NCBI RefSeq assembly: GCF_030378205.1
Contig: NZ_CP127385.1
Coordinates: 3,202,001 to 3,266,000 of the forward strand
Direction: 5' to 3'
Length of the DNA stretch: 64,000 bases
Source of the DNA: Bradyrhizobium sp. NP1
GTDB lineage: Bacteria; Pseudomonadota; Alphaproteobacteria; Rhizobiales; Xanthobacteraceae
Shown here: positions 15,534 to 25,141 of the stretch, in pieces
Position numbering within the stretch: the stretch's first letter is position 1
Layout: the number at the start of each line of letters is the position of its first letter
The notes under the pieces: model-generated
Told to the model about the DNA's origin: nothing
What the model saw: the letters and a program-made list of their open reading frames with translations, nothing else
The model's database searches: none
Program-made: the position numbers and the translations under genes

Positions 15534-17605
15534 CTAGCGCCACATGCCTCGCATGCGAGCCCCGATGTCAATCCGTGGGTCTTGGCTTGGGCCCGGCGCA
15601 GGCAGGCCAGGCGACGCCAACGGCCAACTTGTGCGCTCGAACAGTCCAAGCAGCTTCTCGGGAATGAAGCGCGTTCTGGATGCGTAGACATGCCGGTCGC
15701 CTTGCGAACGCTGACCGTGCGTGAAGAAGCGCTGAGGCACGACAAGATGGAGATCATCCTTTGCCCGCGTCATGGCGACGTAGGGCAGCCGGCGTTCCTC
15801 CTCGAGCTCGGCCGAGGTGCCGGCCCCCAAGTCCGACGGCATGCAGCCGTCGACCACGTTCAGCACGTAGACCGACTTCCATTCCTGGCCTTTGGCCGAG
15901 TGAATGGTCGACAGGATCAGGTAGTCCTCATCCAGCAAAGGGACACCAGCCTGGTCGCTGGTCGCATCGGGCGGGTCCAGCGTGAGTTCGGTAAGAAAGC
16001 GCTCGCGCGAAGGATACCCGCCAGCGATTTGCTCGAGCTGAATGAGGTCTGCGCGCCGAACGTCGGCATCCTCGTGGATGCGGTCAAGATGCGGTTCGTA
16101 CCAGAGGCGAACGCGTTCCAAGTCCGATGGCCACTCCGAATACCGGAGGTTTCCGATCGTCTCGGCAAAGGTGGTCCAATCGTCGCCGGCGCGGGCCGGG
16201 GCGGATAGCGTGCAAAGTGCATTAAGCGGGTCGGGCGCTTCTGACATGTGATCGAGGATGCGTTGCGCCGAAGCCGGGCCGATGCCTGGCAGCAGGTGTA
16301 GGACGCGAAAGCCGGCCACGCGATCGCGCGGATTCTCCACGAACCGCATCAGCCAAGGACGTCCTTGACGTGCGCCGCGTCGAGAAACTTCAGGCCGCCG
16401 AACTTCACGAAAGGGATATTGCGACGGGTGAGCTCGACTTCCTGCGGCCCGGTATGCGATGACGTGCGGAAAAGCACCGCCTGTTGCTTGAGAAGGGCCC
16501 CTTCCTCGCGGCTCTCGAGGATTTGTTCGACGATGTAGCGCGCCTGATCTGCCTCGTCGCGTACGGCGACGAGGCTGGGTTTTACCGGTGAGGTGCGCTC
16601 GGTCCATAGGTTCTTGGTGAAGCGCTCCCTGGCGAGGTCGATGACGCCGTTTGCGGCGGAAAGGATCGGCTGAGTCGAGCGATAGTTGCGGTCGAGCGTG
16701 ACGATCTCCGCCTTCGGGCTGAACTGCTCAGGAAAATCGAGAATGTTGCGAACCGTAGCGGCGCGAAAAGAGTAGATCGATTGCGCGTCGTCGCCAACCA
16801 CCGTGAGGCCGCGCCCGGCGGGCTTCAAGGCGAGCAGAACCGACGATTGCAGCCGGTTCGTATCCTGGTATTCGTCGACAAGCACGTGGTCGAAGCGGCC
16901 GCCGATGTCGTCGGCGATGGCCGCATCTGTCATCATCTGCGCCCAGTAGAGAAGGAGATCGTCGTAGTCGAGAACGTTGTGCTTCTGCTTGGCTTCAACG
17001 TAAGCCGCGAACAGCTCCTTGAGCTCGGCGGCCCAGCCGGCGCACCACGGGTAGAATGCGCCGAGCACTTCTTCGAGCTCGGTCTCGGCATTGACACAGC
17101 GCGAGTAGATCGAAAGGCAAGTGCCCTTGGCGGGAAACCGCCTCTCGGTTTTCGACAGTCCGCGTTCGTGCCGGACCAGATTCATGAGATCGGCCGAGTC
17201 CTCGCGATCATGAATGGTGAAAGCGGGATTGAGTCCGATCTGGTCCGCGTATTCGCGTAGCAGCCGCGCGCCGATACCGTGGAACGTGCCGGCCCAGCTC
17301 AACGCCTCGTTCATAATGCCAGCCTGCTCACCGAGGACCTTTCGCGCGATCCGTTCGACCCGCTTCGACATCTCGGATGCTGCGCGGCGCGAAAAGGTCA
17401 TCAGCAGGATCCGGCGAGGGTCGGCGCCGCTGACGATCAGATGGGCGACGCGGTGCGCAAGCGTGTTCGTCTTGCCGGACCCGGCGCCGGCGATGACCAG
17501 GAGGGGCACTCCGACATGACCATCGGCGGTGACCCCGTGCTCGACGGCGCGACGCTGCTCTGGATTGAGCATTTCGAGATATGATGCTGCGGTCGTCGCG
17601 AGCAC
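15534..17605 (-). pseudogene. UvrD/Rep-type DNA helicase, frameshifted in the middle
   Basis: Superfamily 1A 3'-5' helicase in two frames. From GTG 17605 (GGGGGA upstream) the first frame has motif I GAGSGKTNTLAH, motif II DEYQDTN, motif III GDDAQSIYSFR and motif IV LDRNYRSTQPIL, and ends at 16349 after AAHVKDVLG. The second frame resumes at once with MRFVENPRDRVAGFRVLHLLPGIG and carries motif V LSTIHSAKGQEW and motif VI LPYVAMTRAKDDLHLV to 15534. One missing base near 16355 explains the break. Motifs I-IV and V-VI cannot sit in one chain, so ATPase activity is lost unless the lesion is a sequence error. The joined protein would be about 690 residues. Confidence 0.85.
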
Positions 17606-17714
17606 GAATGGTCCCCCTGTTCGAACGCCACGCTCGATGATTCTTCTTGGAACCGCAACGAGATAACGTGCAGTCGTGCCTTTCGCGGGCGGCCGCTGAA
17701 GACGTTTGGGTGCC

Positions 17715-18383
17715 TCACGCCGCCATCTTGTCCTCCTTGTCCGCTCCGCGCATGACGATCTTCAGCGCGTCGTCGGGGAGGGGGCGCTGCAGGGCCTTTG
17801 CCTCGTCCCAAGGTGCGCGCATCCAGACATCGCGTTCCTTCTCGGTGGTCAGGATCACTGGCATGGCCTTTGAGTGGATCGGCTCGACGACGGCGTTCGG
17901 CGATGTTGTGAGGAACCCGCAGACGAGGTGAGGGCCTGGAATCGGCATCGACTTGGTGCCGCGGTCGCCCCTGAACTCGGTCCAGATGCCCGCGAAGCAG
18001 AACAGCGGGCGGCTGTCATCGAGCGCGAACCAGACGACGTCTTTCTTTTTCGTCTCCGGGTTTGGCTCCGGTGCGTATTCGGCGAAGCTGTTGGCCGGCA
18101 CCAGGCAGCGTTGCTGCGGCTCGGCGAGCCGGTCGTGCCAATACTTCCACGACGTGTTGCGGATGTTCGTGATGGGGGCACCGGGTCTGTCCGGTGGCGC
18201 CGGCATGCCCCAGCGCATCTTCATGATCTCGAGCGTGTCTCCTTCGGCATTGCGGACGACCGGCGCTAGGTAGTCGGGGAAGACGCCCGGCATCGGTTCG
18301 AGGTTGCCGACATATCGGTTCATGCGCCGAAACAGGGCGGCTATTGCGGCCGGGTTGGTGGTGATCGAATAGAGATTGCACAT
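17715..18383 (-). CDS. SOS response-associated peptidase (SRAP, YedK/HMCES type)
   Basis: 222-residue protein that crosslinks to abasic sites in single-stranded DNA. The initiator Met is followed by Cys2 (MCNLYSI), the catalytic nucleophile. [10 protein letters not shown] supplies the conserved Asn, PANSFAEY the Glu (usually PADGFYEW), and [10 protein letters not shown] the His. RMRWGM-like MRWGMPAPP lies before them. The active-site set is thus complete although the Glu motif is unusual. The helicase gene lies 110 bases downstream on the same strand, suggesting a shared DNA-repair context. Confidence 0.95.
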   Translation of the reverse strand: MCNLYSITTNPAAIAALFRRMNRYVGNLEPMPGVFPDYLAPVVRNAEGDTLEIMKMRWGMPAPPDRPGAPITNIRNTSWKYWHDRLAEPQQRCLVPANSFAEYAPEPNPETKKKDVVWFALDDSRPLFCFAGIWTEFRGDRGTKSMPIPGPHLVCGFLTTSPNAVVEPIHSKAMPVILTTEKERDVWMRAPWDEAKALQRPLPDDALKIVMRGADKEDKMAA

Positions 18384-18484
18384 TCAGCGTTTGCTCTCGC
18401 TCATGAACTGGCATAGCAGCGCCTGATCGCCCGTCATCAAGAACTACCTGTCCGGATGTTTCATTTCCAACTCACCAAACCCGA

Positions 18485-18691
18485 CTATCCCGTGTAGGTC
18501 CGAAAGCGCCCGCGCGCGTAGGCGTGCGAGACGGCCTTCTTCAACTCTGAAATCTCGGACTCCAGGAAATGGTTCGCAACGATCAGTGCGCGAATAGCCA
18601 CGCGCATATCGCCGCCGCAAACGGCGATCGCCTGCTCGACGGCGGCATCCAGCCCATCGTCCTGTTCGTTCGGCTTTGATGCCGAGGACAT
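18485..18691 (-). CDS. Hypothetical helical protein
   Basis: 68 residues from MSSASKPNEQDDGLDAAVEQ through AIAVCGGDMRVAIRALIVANHFLE to KAVSHAYARGRFR. The core AI..CGGD.R.A..ALIVANHFLE is, as I recall, a recurrent small-protein pattern in Bradyrhizobium and probably forms two helices. The ATG at 18691 is chosen because the pattern starts there; the frame is open to 18739, where it would overlap the nuclease remnant. Function unknown. Confidence 0.55.
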   Translation of the reverse strand: MSSASKPNEQDDGLDAAVEQAIAVCGGDMRVAIRALIVANHFLESEISELKKAVSHAYARGRFRTYTG

Positions 18692-18710
18692 CGCGCTGTT
18701 CCAGGTTGAC

Positions 18711-19106
18711 CGTCGAGGGCGCGATGCGCCAGAAAGCACTCAGCTATGTCGCGGTGAAGACAGTTTGCAATATCGTTGCGGTGCACAAGCCGCGAACAGC
18801 CTTGACGCCTTCATTGCTCGCCGTCCCGTCAACTGTGTCCCGCTCAGCCTCGACCAATATGGCCGCACGGTAGCGACCTGTTCGGTCGCAGGCAGGGATC
18901 TTGGGGAATGGCTTGTGCGCAACGGTCTCGCGCTGGATTGGCCCCAATACTCGAAGGGCAGATATCACGAAGCTCAGCGCGAGGCTGAGCGCAAGGGCCA
19001 AGGACTTTGGAAGGGCAGCTACGTCGAGCCGTGGCTATATCGTGCATGCATCCGCGCCCACGGAGAGCCGTCCGCCTGTTCGGACGATGCAAATGCCCAT
19101 CCTTGA
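18711..19106 (+). pseudogene. Thermonuclease-family (SNase-like) protein lacking its N-terminus
   Basis: The frame shows RDAPESTQLC, LQYRCGAQAANSLDAFI, then CVPLSLDQYGRTVATCSVAGRDLGEWLVRNGLALDWPQYSKG, EAERKGQGLWKGSYVEPW and CSDDANAHP. That is the C-terminal two thirds of a secreted staphylococcal-nuclease-like protein. The usual signal peptide and the VIDGDT strand with a catalytic Asp are missing: upstream of about 18715 the sequence has no homology. Only a TTG at 18765 could start translation. The 5' part has been lost or replaced by the facing small gene, so activity is unlikely. Confidence 0.75.
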
Positions 19107-19240
19107 TGGGCTCCACTGCGAGGCGTCAATCCACAACGGGCGATGGCCGATCACCGTACTCGGCAGGCGGGTCTAGCGCGGTTCGGGCGACTCACGGTAC
19201 CCCATCAATCCCAACCACCTTACTGCACAATGGGAATGAA

Positions 19241-19423
19241 ATGGTTGCAGCCACCCGTGAATTGCCGACCTCTGGTTACGCGCTTGAAGTGGACGGCCGA
19301 CTCAAAGCCGAATTTGCAACCAGAGACGGCGCCAGGGCAGGTGGAGAAGAACTAAAGAAACGTTTTCCCATGCTTCAGATCAGGATCTATGACGCGCAGA
19401 CGAATGCGCGCGAGGAAATCTAG
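19241..19423 (+). CDS. Small hypothetical protein
   Basis: 60 residues: MVAATRELPTSGYALEVDGR, LKAEFATRDGARAGGEELKKRF, PMLQIRIYDAQTNAREEI. The pattern suggests strand-strand-helix-strand (GYALEVDG / KAEF / A..A.EELKKRFP / LQIRIYD), like short proteins I have seen in Bradyrhizobium. A weak GGGAATGA lies before the ATG. No function known. Confidence 0.6.
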   Translation: MVAATRELPTSGYALEVDGRLKAEFATRDGARAGGEELKKRFPMLQIRIYDAQTNAREEI

Positions 19424-19808
19424 GTCTCCGACTGACGGATTCTCCCACTTTCCCGCGTGCGGCTTCCGCTGCAGCGGGCTTATATGAGCTGAGTCAACGG
19501 CGCTCGGCCGGCGTCGGCGGCCAGCCTTGGGGCCTCGGATGCCGTGATCGTCCCCTGCTGGCGAATCCGGACATGAGTGCCGGAACGGACTAGGAGCGAT
19601 TGACCCTTATCGTCGCTTTGCTACGAGCCTTCGGTGCAGTGCAGCAGATGCCGAGTGTAGTTAGGCGAGCGCGATGTGCGGCGGCTGGCTTGCCTGCTCG
19701 TCCGGCGTAAAGTCGACGGCCCGCTCGCCCCCAAGCCCCTGCCTCCGACGTAGCTTCGCGACGCTGGCGGCACCTGACGAACCAACCGCAGCGGCACCAG
19801 CAAGCCCG
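19424..19808. other. Intergenic stretch without a gene
   Basis: About 385 bases between a small gene and the convergent TauE/SafE gene. An ATGTGCGG at 19675 resembles an SRAP start but nothing of that family follows. Nothing else supportable. Confidence 0.55.
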
Positions 19809-20600
19809 TCAACTGAAGAAACCATGTCGCAGCAAATCGGCGCCCGCGGTAATGACCGCGATCAACACCAGCTTCTTGAATGTCTCAGGAGCAATTTTAT
19901 CGCGCATATGTTGTCCGAGGTACATGCCGAGCACGACTGGCAACGTCGCAGCCGTCGAGACTAAAACGTCAAGCCAATTGAACTGGCGGCTGGCCGTCAG
20001 AAGAATTGCCAGCAAGCCGGAGGAAACGACGAGATACAGCGATGCTTCCTTTGTGAACGTCTTTCCGCTCAGTCCCTTTGCGAGCAGAAATATGAAGACA
20101 AGCGGTCCCGACATCGCTGCGATGCCTCCCAGAATCCCGCCGAAAAATCCGAATGTGATGCCGGTTGGTAAAACCAAGCGAGACTGAAGCTGCAGCTTCG
20201 GCGCGAGCAGCGTGATGCCGCCGACAACCATAAGCACAAGGCCTGCGATAATCTTTGCAACGTTCGCATCGAGCGCCAACAAGAGTCGAACTCCAAGGAA
20301 GAGGCCGGGAATCATGCCGAGAAACACCGGCATCAATTGCATGAGGCATCGTCCAGTCTTTCCGCCCTCCAGCGCCTGCGACACGTTGCTGAAGATCAAA
20401 GGCATGCTCAGTAGCATCGCCGCTGATTTGATATCGATGAACAGCGACAGCAGCGGCAGCGCGACGACTGGCATGCCGACCCCGATTATCCCCTTCAGGA
20501 AACCGGCGACGATCAAGCTGCAAAGCACGGCAGCAATGATACTTGCTTGCTCGAAATGAAGGGTGCGGATCAACACGGGGTTTAACTCCTGGAAAATCAT
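19809..20600 (-). CDS. TauE/SafE-family membrane transporter
   Basis: 263-residue inner-membrane protein with about eight hydrophobic helices. Seen: IIAAVLCSLIVAGFLKGIIGVGMPVV (the family's G-x-G-x-P loop after helix 1), LALDANVAKIIAGLVLMVVGG, and the second-half repeat ITFGFFGGILGGIAAMSGPLVFIFLLAKG (second G..GG....GP). Members export sulfite, sulfonates or other organic anions. Nothing nearby points to a specific sulfur compound; the DUF1330 gene upstream on the same strand may be co-transcribed. No strong ribosome site at the chosen ATG. Confidence 0.9.
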   Translation of the reverse strand: MIFQELNPVLIRTLHFEQASIIAAVLCSLIVAGFLKGIIGVGMPVVALPLLSLFIDIKSAAMLLSMPLIFSNVSQALEGGKTGRCLMQLMPVFLGMIPGLFLGVRLLLALDANVAKIIAGLVLMVVGGITLLAPKLQLQSRLVLPTGITFGFFGGILGGIAAMSGPLVFIFLLAKGLSGKTFTKEASLYLVVSSGLLAILLTASRQFNWLDVLVSTAATLPVVLGMYLGQHMRDKIAPETFKKLVLIAVITAGADLLRHGFFS

Positions 20601-20676
20601 ATTCCGTGCTCAGGCTTTCGCGCCGGTCCACATCCCCCTTACCCCCTTTCATGGGCCGCCGGGCCTACGGCGTGTC

Positions 20677-20970
20677 TCAGATGCTTTCGACGATGACGAC
20701 CTCCAATTCACTCGCGCCGTCCTTCTTGCGGTGCGCCGCGGCCTCGAGGTACTCGGGCGATTCGTGGCAGGCGACCGCCTTCTCGAAGCTCGGGAACTCG
20801 ATGACGATGAAGCGGTGGAATTTCTCCGGGCCCTCGAGGATCTTGAACCTGCCGCCGCGCGCCAGGAACTTGCCGCCGAACTTTTGGAGGATGCCTGGTA
20901 CGAGGTCGGCGTATTTCTTGTACTGATCGGGATTGTTGACCTTCGAACGCGCGACCCAATAGGCGACCAT
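20677..20970 (-). CDS. DUF1330 family protein
   Basis: 97 residues: MVAYWVARSKVNNPDQYKKY, ADLVPGILQKFGGKFLARGG, RFKILEGPEKFHRFIVIEFP and ACHESPEYLEAAAHRKKDG, then EVVIVES. This is the dimeric ferredoxin-like (ABM-like) DUF1330 fold, cytoplasmic, function unknown. ATG 20970 is preferred over 20982 because GGAGGA lies 5 bases before it. About 75 bases upstream of TauE/SafE on the same strand, so they may share a transcript; it is divergent from the ArsR-like regulator. Confidence 0.9.
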   Translation of the reverse strand: MVAYWVARSKVNNPDQYKKYADLVPGILQKFGGKFLARGGRFKILEGPEKFHRFIVIEFPSFEKAVACHESPEYLEAAAHRKKDGASELEVVIVESI

Positions 20971-21122
20971 CTCATCCTCCATGCCAACTGTGAGCGTCCC
21001 TGCTAGACTAGGGCTACAGCGCATTCTTGCGGCGAGGTTCGCAATTGTCTCGCGCGAACAGTTTGGCCCATGCCGGACTGTCTTCGATTGATATGCTTCC
21101 GGTATCAGCGATAGGGTTAGCG

Positions 21123-21860
21123 ATGGTCGCGGCGGCAAATCTGGTGGAGGTGGCCGCTCTCGTGGGTGACACTGCGCGAGCGACGATGCTTAACGCCCTT
21201 ATGGGCGGCCAGTCGCTGACGGCCACTGAGCTTGCTTACTGCGCCAATGTCTCTCGCTCGACGGCGAGCGGCCACCTGAGCAAGCTGGTTGCCGCGCGGC
21301 TTTTGACTGTCATTCGCGACCGCCGCTTCAGCTATTATCGGATCGCGTCCCCGCTGGTCGCGACAATGCTGGAGAGCATGAAGGTCGTCGCCGCCATAGA
21401 GGTGCCACCCCGCCGTCATCCGCGGTCAGCAAACGACGAGGCACTCCGTTTTGCCCGAAGTTGCTACGATCACCTAGCTGGCCAGGTAGGAGTCGCTGTT
21501 ACCGATGCACTTGTGGCCATGGGGCACATCGTGCTCACCGATGAAGGCGGCGAGGTCACGTCTTCGGGCGGGCGTTTCCTTTCCGCGTTCGGCGCCGATC
21601 TGACGCCACGGACTCGGCGGATTTTCTGCCAGCCTTGTCTCGACTGGAGCGAGCGTCGTTATCACCTCAAGGGACTTGTCGGAGCTCGGATTCTGGATCG
21701 TCTATTGGAGCTCGGATGGCTCAAATGTGTGTCGGACAGCCGTGCACTCCAACTAACGTCGTCTGGAAAGGCAGGCTTGTCCGAAACCTTCAAGATCGAG
21801 ATCAACAACGAGGGTGTGCTAACCTGTCGGTTCTGCGACCCACGACGGCTGACAGCTTAG
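21123..21860 (+). CDS. ArsR-type winged-helix regulator
   Basis: About 245 residues. The N-terminal third is a winged helix: LVEVAALVGDTARATMLNALMGG, LTATELAYCANVSRSTASGHLSKLVAARLLTVIRDRRFSYYRIAS. The C-terminal part has a helical region with LRFARSCYDHLAGQVGVAVTDAL and a small cysteine pair FCQPCLDW, then YHLKGLVGARI. ArsR proteins of this longer type often repress a neighbouring operon, here perhaps DUF1330-TauE/SafE opposite. Start codon uncertain: ATGs at 21027, 21093 and 21123 are in frame; the last fits homologous starts best. The CxxC suggests metal or thiol sensing, but that is inference. Confidence 0.85.
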   Translation: MVAAANLVEVAALVGDTARATMLNALMGGQSLTATELAYCANVSRSTASGHLSKLVAARLLTVIRDRRFSYYRIASPLVATMLESMKVVAAIEVPPRRHPRSANDEALRFARSCYDHLAGQVGVAVTDALVAMGHIVLTDEGGEVTSSGGRFLSAFGADLTPRTRRIFCQPCLDWSERRYHLKGLVGARILDRLLELGWLKCVSDSRALQLTSSGKAGLSETFKIEINNEGVLTCRFCDPRRLTA

Positions 21861-22376
21861 GCTGAGCGAAGCGTCATCTCGCGAGAAAGGTTGCTCTTTT
21901 TCTTGCAGTGCGAAGTGAAGCGTTTGGCCCATTACGTCGTTCGTGCCCTTATGCGTTTGGCGGCTTTCGGTCGAAGCAGACAAAAGACATTTGGGCGGCC
22001 CCCACGTCTGGCGGGGTCGCGCTCTATCTCGCGGCCAAGCGACCGCTCGACCGAGCCCGCGAACGGTCTCGGCCCATTGGGGTCACGATCGCTCCGCCAA
22101 GAACATCGGCAACACGCTACGCCCGCCTCCAAGACGCAAACAATCAGGACTGGAGCCCTTGTCTCGCCTGCATGCTGCGCTATGGCAGCCGCATCAACTT
22201 ATATCCGGTCGAGCGCCCATGGCTCGTACCAAAATCCTGCATACTCGTGGCAGCTCGGCTCCAAGATGGATGGGACTCGTCTCTCTCGTACGGCTGATAA
22301 GGCCAACCCGGCATCCTCAGTCACACATCCGTCCCGGCTCTGGCCCGGAAGCGTGGGCCAAACTCTTTCAACTGGG
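21861..22376. other. Intergenic stretch flanking an IS110-type remnant
   Basis: About 515 bases with no credible gene. The portion near 22130-22376, just beyond the transposase stop, may still belong to the end of the IS110-type element, but I cannot define a terminus by eye. Confidence 0.45.
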
Positions 22377-23058
22377 TTAAGCAGTGACGATGGCGCCGGT
22401 CGGAACCTTGCCGGTTTCGACGTATCGCCAGAGGGCGATCACCAGCTTGCGAGCAAGCGCGATGATCATGATGCGCCGGACGCGACCCTTGAGGTCTCCG
22501 ACGCGGCTGTAATACCAGAGGGACAATTCGCTCTTCGATTGGTATCTGAGCCACAGCCACGCCATTTGCACGGCGATCACGCGCGCCCGCGTGTTGCCGG
22601 CCTTGTTGATTCCCTGCTCGTGTTTGGTGTCTCCGCTGTCATAGGGTGCTGGCGTCAAGCCGACGTAGCTGGCGACTTGCCGGCGGTTTTGGAACGGTCG
22701 ATAGAAGACTTCCCGCGTGAGCACCGTCGCGAATTCGGCACCGATGCCGTGCAACTTGACGAGCCGGCGCATCTTCTCGGTGCACGCATCACTAGCTGGT
22801 TCGCTTCCTTTGACGAGCCGGTCGCGTTCGGCTTCGACTTCCCGGATTTGCTCGGCGACCACCTTGAGCCGCTTCCATTCGCGCTCGATCTCGATCTTCA
22901 GCCGCGCCGGAATCGGCCGACCATCGCCGGTCTGCATCTTATTCAGACGCTCACACCATTTTGCATCCGTGATCCGGAGCGCCCGGATGCCATGCGTTAT
23001 CAAAAGGGCCTTGATCCGGTTCAGGTGGCCGGTGCGCTCACGTACCAGTCGCTGCCAA
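22377..23058 (-). mobile_element. IS110-family transposase, 5'-truncated remnant
   Basis: C-terminal part of an IS110/IS1111-type transposase: RTGHLNRIKALLITHGIR, a long coiled region REWKRLKVVAEQIREVEAER, then the Transposase_20 core LVKLHGIGAEFATVLTREVF, ASYVGLTPAPYDSGD, and KAGNTRARVIAVQMAWLWLRYQ, ending KVPTGAIVTA. The N-terminal DEDD catalytic domain is absent. At its upstream end the frame runs directly into codons of an unrelated integrase (KPTAPASPW), giving a chimeric open frame. Not able to move. Confidence 0.85.
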
Positions 23059-23829
23059 GGTGAAGCCGGTGCGGTAGGCTTGTCCCGAATCCCCATGGCG
23101 CGCAATCGACGTGTGACATGGTGCCATAAATGCGATCCCGGTCCCGGATCATGTAGTGCGGAGCCTCATCCCAAGGAAATGTCTCGGTGATTTGGCGGGC
23201 AACCCATTCTGCCGTCGGATTTGCTGTGACGTTGATCCAGACGAGCTCTCTGCGGTCTAGCCGGACAACGACGAAAGCATAGAGGAGGTCGAACCCGATA
23301 GTTGGAACAACGAACAGGTCCATGGCGGCAATCTCCGGCGCGTGGTTGCGCAAGAAGGTCCGCCATCCCTGGCTGGGCGGCTGCCGTCGTTTGACCATGA
23401 ACTTGGCGACGCTCGACTGCGCGATCTCAAACCCGAGCTTGAGCAGTTCGCCGTGGATGCGCGGCGCGCCCCAAAGCGGATTTTCGTTGCTGATCCGCCA
23501 GATCAACACGCGCAGCTCGGTCTCGATCTGCGGTCGGGGCCTCCTGAAGATCGCGATTTCCAACGCCAGTAGCAGCGAAAACCGCGCCTGTGCCAACGCA
23601 CGAGCGTCTCAGGTCGGATGATGGCGAGGACCGACAAGATTGATGGAAACCAGCGATACAGCTGGATAAAGAACCAGCGATCATGGTTCGTGAGCCGGAC
23701 GCGACCCTGCAGCCTCCGCCGCAACACCATCAATTGATGTCGAAGCGCCGCGTTCTCAGCTTCAAGCCGCAACCTCGACTTGAACGGCGAGGCCAGGACG
23801 GCCAGAACGAAACCGAGAAGCCCGATCAT
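23059..23829 (-). mobile_element. Integrase-core (rve) transposase remnant
   Basis: N-terminal and middle parts of a DDE integrase-core transposase in three frames. The first, from 23829, has ENAALRHQLMVLRRRLQGR, WFFIQLYRWFPSIL and IRPETLVRWHRRGFRCYWRW. The second has RPQIETELRVLIWRIS, NPLWGAPRIHGELLKLGFEIAQSSVAKFM, AAMDLFVVPTIGFDLLYAF (first catalytic Asp region) and WDEAPHYMIRDRDRIYG (second Asp). The third holds RAMGIRDKPTAPASPW, then IS110 sequence begins. Two frameshifts and the missing C-terminus make it dead. A second decayed copy of the family lies at 45735-46285. Confidence 0.8.
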
Positions 23830-23879
23830 CCCGCCAGCTTAGGCGATTCCATCACCAACACGGATAAGGTTTTCGGTAC

Positions 23880-24614
23880 ACACACATCACCTACACGTCC
23901 CCTTTGTCCGTGCTGGGCGGCCAGGCCGCCTTTACCGTCCTCGCCGCTCCGGGAAATGTGGGCGTCGGCATCGGCGCCACGCTGACCGGCCCGCGAGGCA
24001 ACTCCATCTCGGGAGCCACAATCGACAATCGAACGACCCTCTCGGACGTGTTCTATCAGGGGACGCTGAAGTGGAATCAGGGCGTCCACAACGAGATGGT
24101 CTACATCACCGGCAACATTCCGAGCGGCACCTACGATCCGAACCGCCTGGCGAATCTGAATCTCGGCTTCGTCGCTTACGACGCGGGAGCAGGTTACACC
24201 TATCTTGACCCGAAGGCAGGACATGAGTTCTCGGTCGTCGGCGGGTTCACTTACAGTCTGATGAACCCGGATCTGCAGTACCAGAACGGTGTCGACTTCC
24301 ATCTCGATTGGGCCGCTTCGCAGTTCGTGAGCAAGAACGTCCATATCGGCCTGGCGGGATATTTCTACCAGCAGGTCACCGGTGACAGCGACCCCGGCGT
24401 GAAACTCGGCGACTTCAAGGGACGTACAGTCGGAATTGGTCCGCAGATCGGTTTCATCATTCCGATCTCACAGGAGTATCAAGGCTATTTAAATCTGAGG
24501 GGTTATCGCGACCTGGACGTGGAGAACAGGGCCAAGACATGGACCACGTTTGTTACCTTCGCGATTTCGCCGGCTCCGCCCGCGTCTGTTGCTCCGATCA
24601 GCCGGAAAAATTGA
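23880..24614 (+). pseudogene. Outer-membrane transporter-like protein (MetA-pathway type), 5'-truncated
   Basis: The frame reads from about 23880 (ITYTSPLSVLGGQAAFTVLA) through TDGTL-like VFYQGTLKWNQGVHN, VYITGNIPSGTYD, RLANLNLGFVAYDAGAGYTYLD, FSVVGGFTYSLMNPDLQYQNGVDFHLDWAAS, HIGLAGYFYQQVTGDS, GIGPQIGFIIPI and LNLRGYRDLD. This alternating pattern fits the Phenol_MetA_deg / SphA-like barrel family of proteins for hydrophobic substrates. The first 60-100 residues and signal peptide are missing; the homology begins where the integrase remnant ends, so insertion or deletion there removed them. Only a TTG (23904) could start it. Confidence 0.65.
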
Positions 24615-24767
24615 GGCTTTCACAACAAGCGCAATGCCAATGGCGAGGTCGGCTTCGGGTCAAAGTCAGAAGAACTCAGCATGAGCACATATCTTCCGGG
24701 TTACCCCTGAAAGCCGACATCGCTCGATGCAGTTGGCACGTCTCAAGCAGTGCGGGCGCTGTCCGCC

Positions 24768-25103
24768 TCAATCACCCGCGCCGGGATTTGGCGAGAAGTA
24801 TTGGAGTTTGTCCGGCTTCCCCTCCCACTCCTTAGAGTCGGGCGGGGGCGCTTTTTTGACCATAATATTTGGCCAGATTTTCGCGTATTCCGCATTCAGC
24901 GACAGCCATTTCTCTAGCCCCGGCTCGGTGTCAGGCTTGATTGCGTCGACCGGGCATTCCGGCACGCAGACCCCGCAGTCGATGCATTCGTCCGGGTGGA
25001 TGACGAGCATGTTCTCGCCCTCGTAGAAGCAGTCCACGGGGCACACTTCGACGCAGTCCATGATTTTGCAGCGAATACAGCTCTCGTTGACGACGAAGGT
25101 CAA
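24768..25103 (-). CDS. fdxA: Seven-iron ferredoxin FdxA
   Basis: 111-residue cytoplasmic ferredoxin with one [3Fe-4S] and one [4Fe-4S] cluster. Cys9, Cys17, Cys21 (C-x7-C-x3-C) with Cys50 and the run C40-x2-C43-x2-C46-x3-C50 with Cys21 match the 7Fe pattern. The C-terminal [17 protein letters not shown] and the [13 protein letters not shown] tail are typical of FdxA from alphaproteobacteria. The ATG lies 38 bases after the stop of the MarR gene on the same strand, so they are one operon. The context implies that its level is set by the MarR protein and links electron transfer to the sigma factor facing it. Confidence 0.95.
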   Translation of the reverse strand: MTFVVNESCIRCKIMDCVEVCPVDCFYEGENMLVIHPDECIDCGVCVPECPVDAIKPDTEPGLEKWLSLNAEYAKIWPNIMVKKAPPPDSKEWEGKPDKLQYFSPNPGAGD

Positions 25104-25141
25104 TTAAGCGTCCTTTCAGCAGATCGCAGCGGTGAACTCAT

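Noticed and set aside
10279..19613. 15-base exact match GCGATTGACCCTTAT near 10279 and near 19597
   Set aside because: About two such matches are expected by chance in 64 kb, and nothing else is shared around them.
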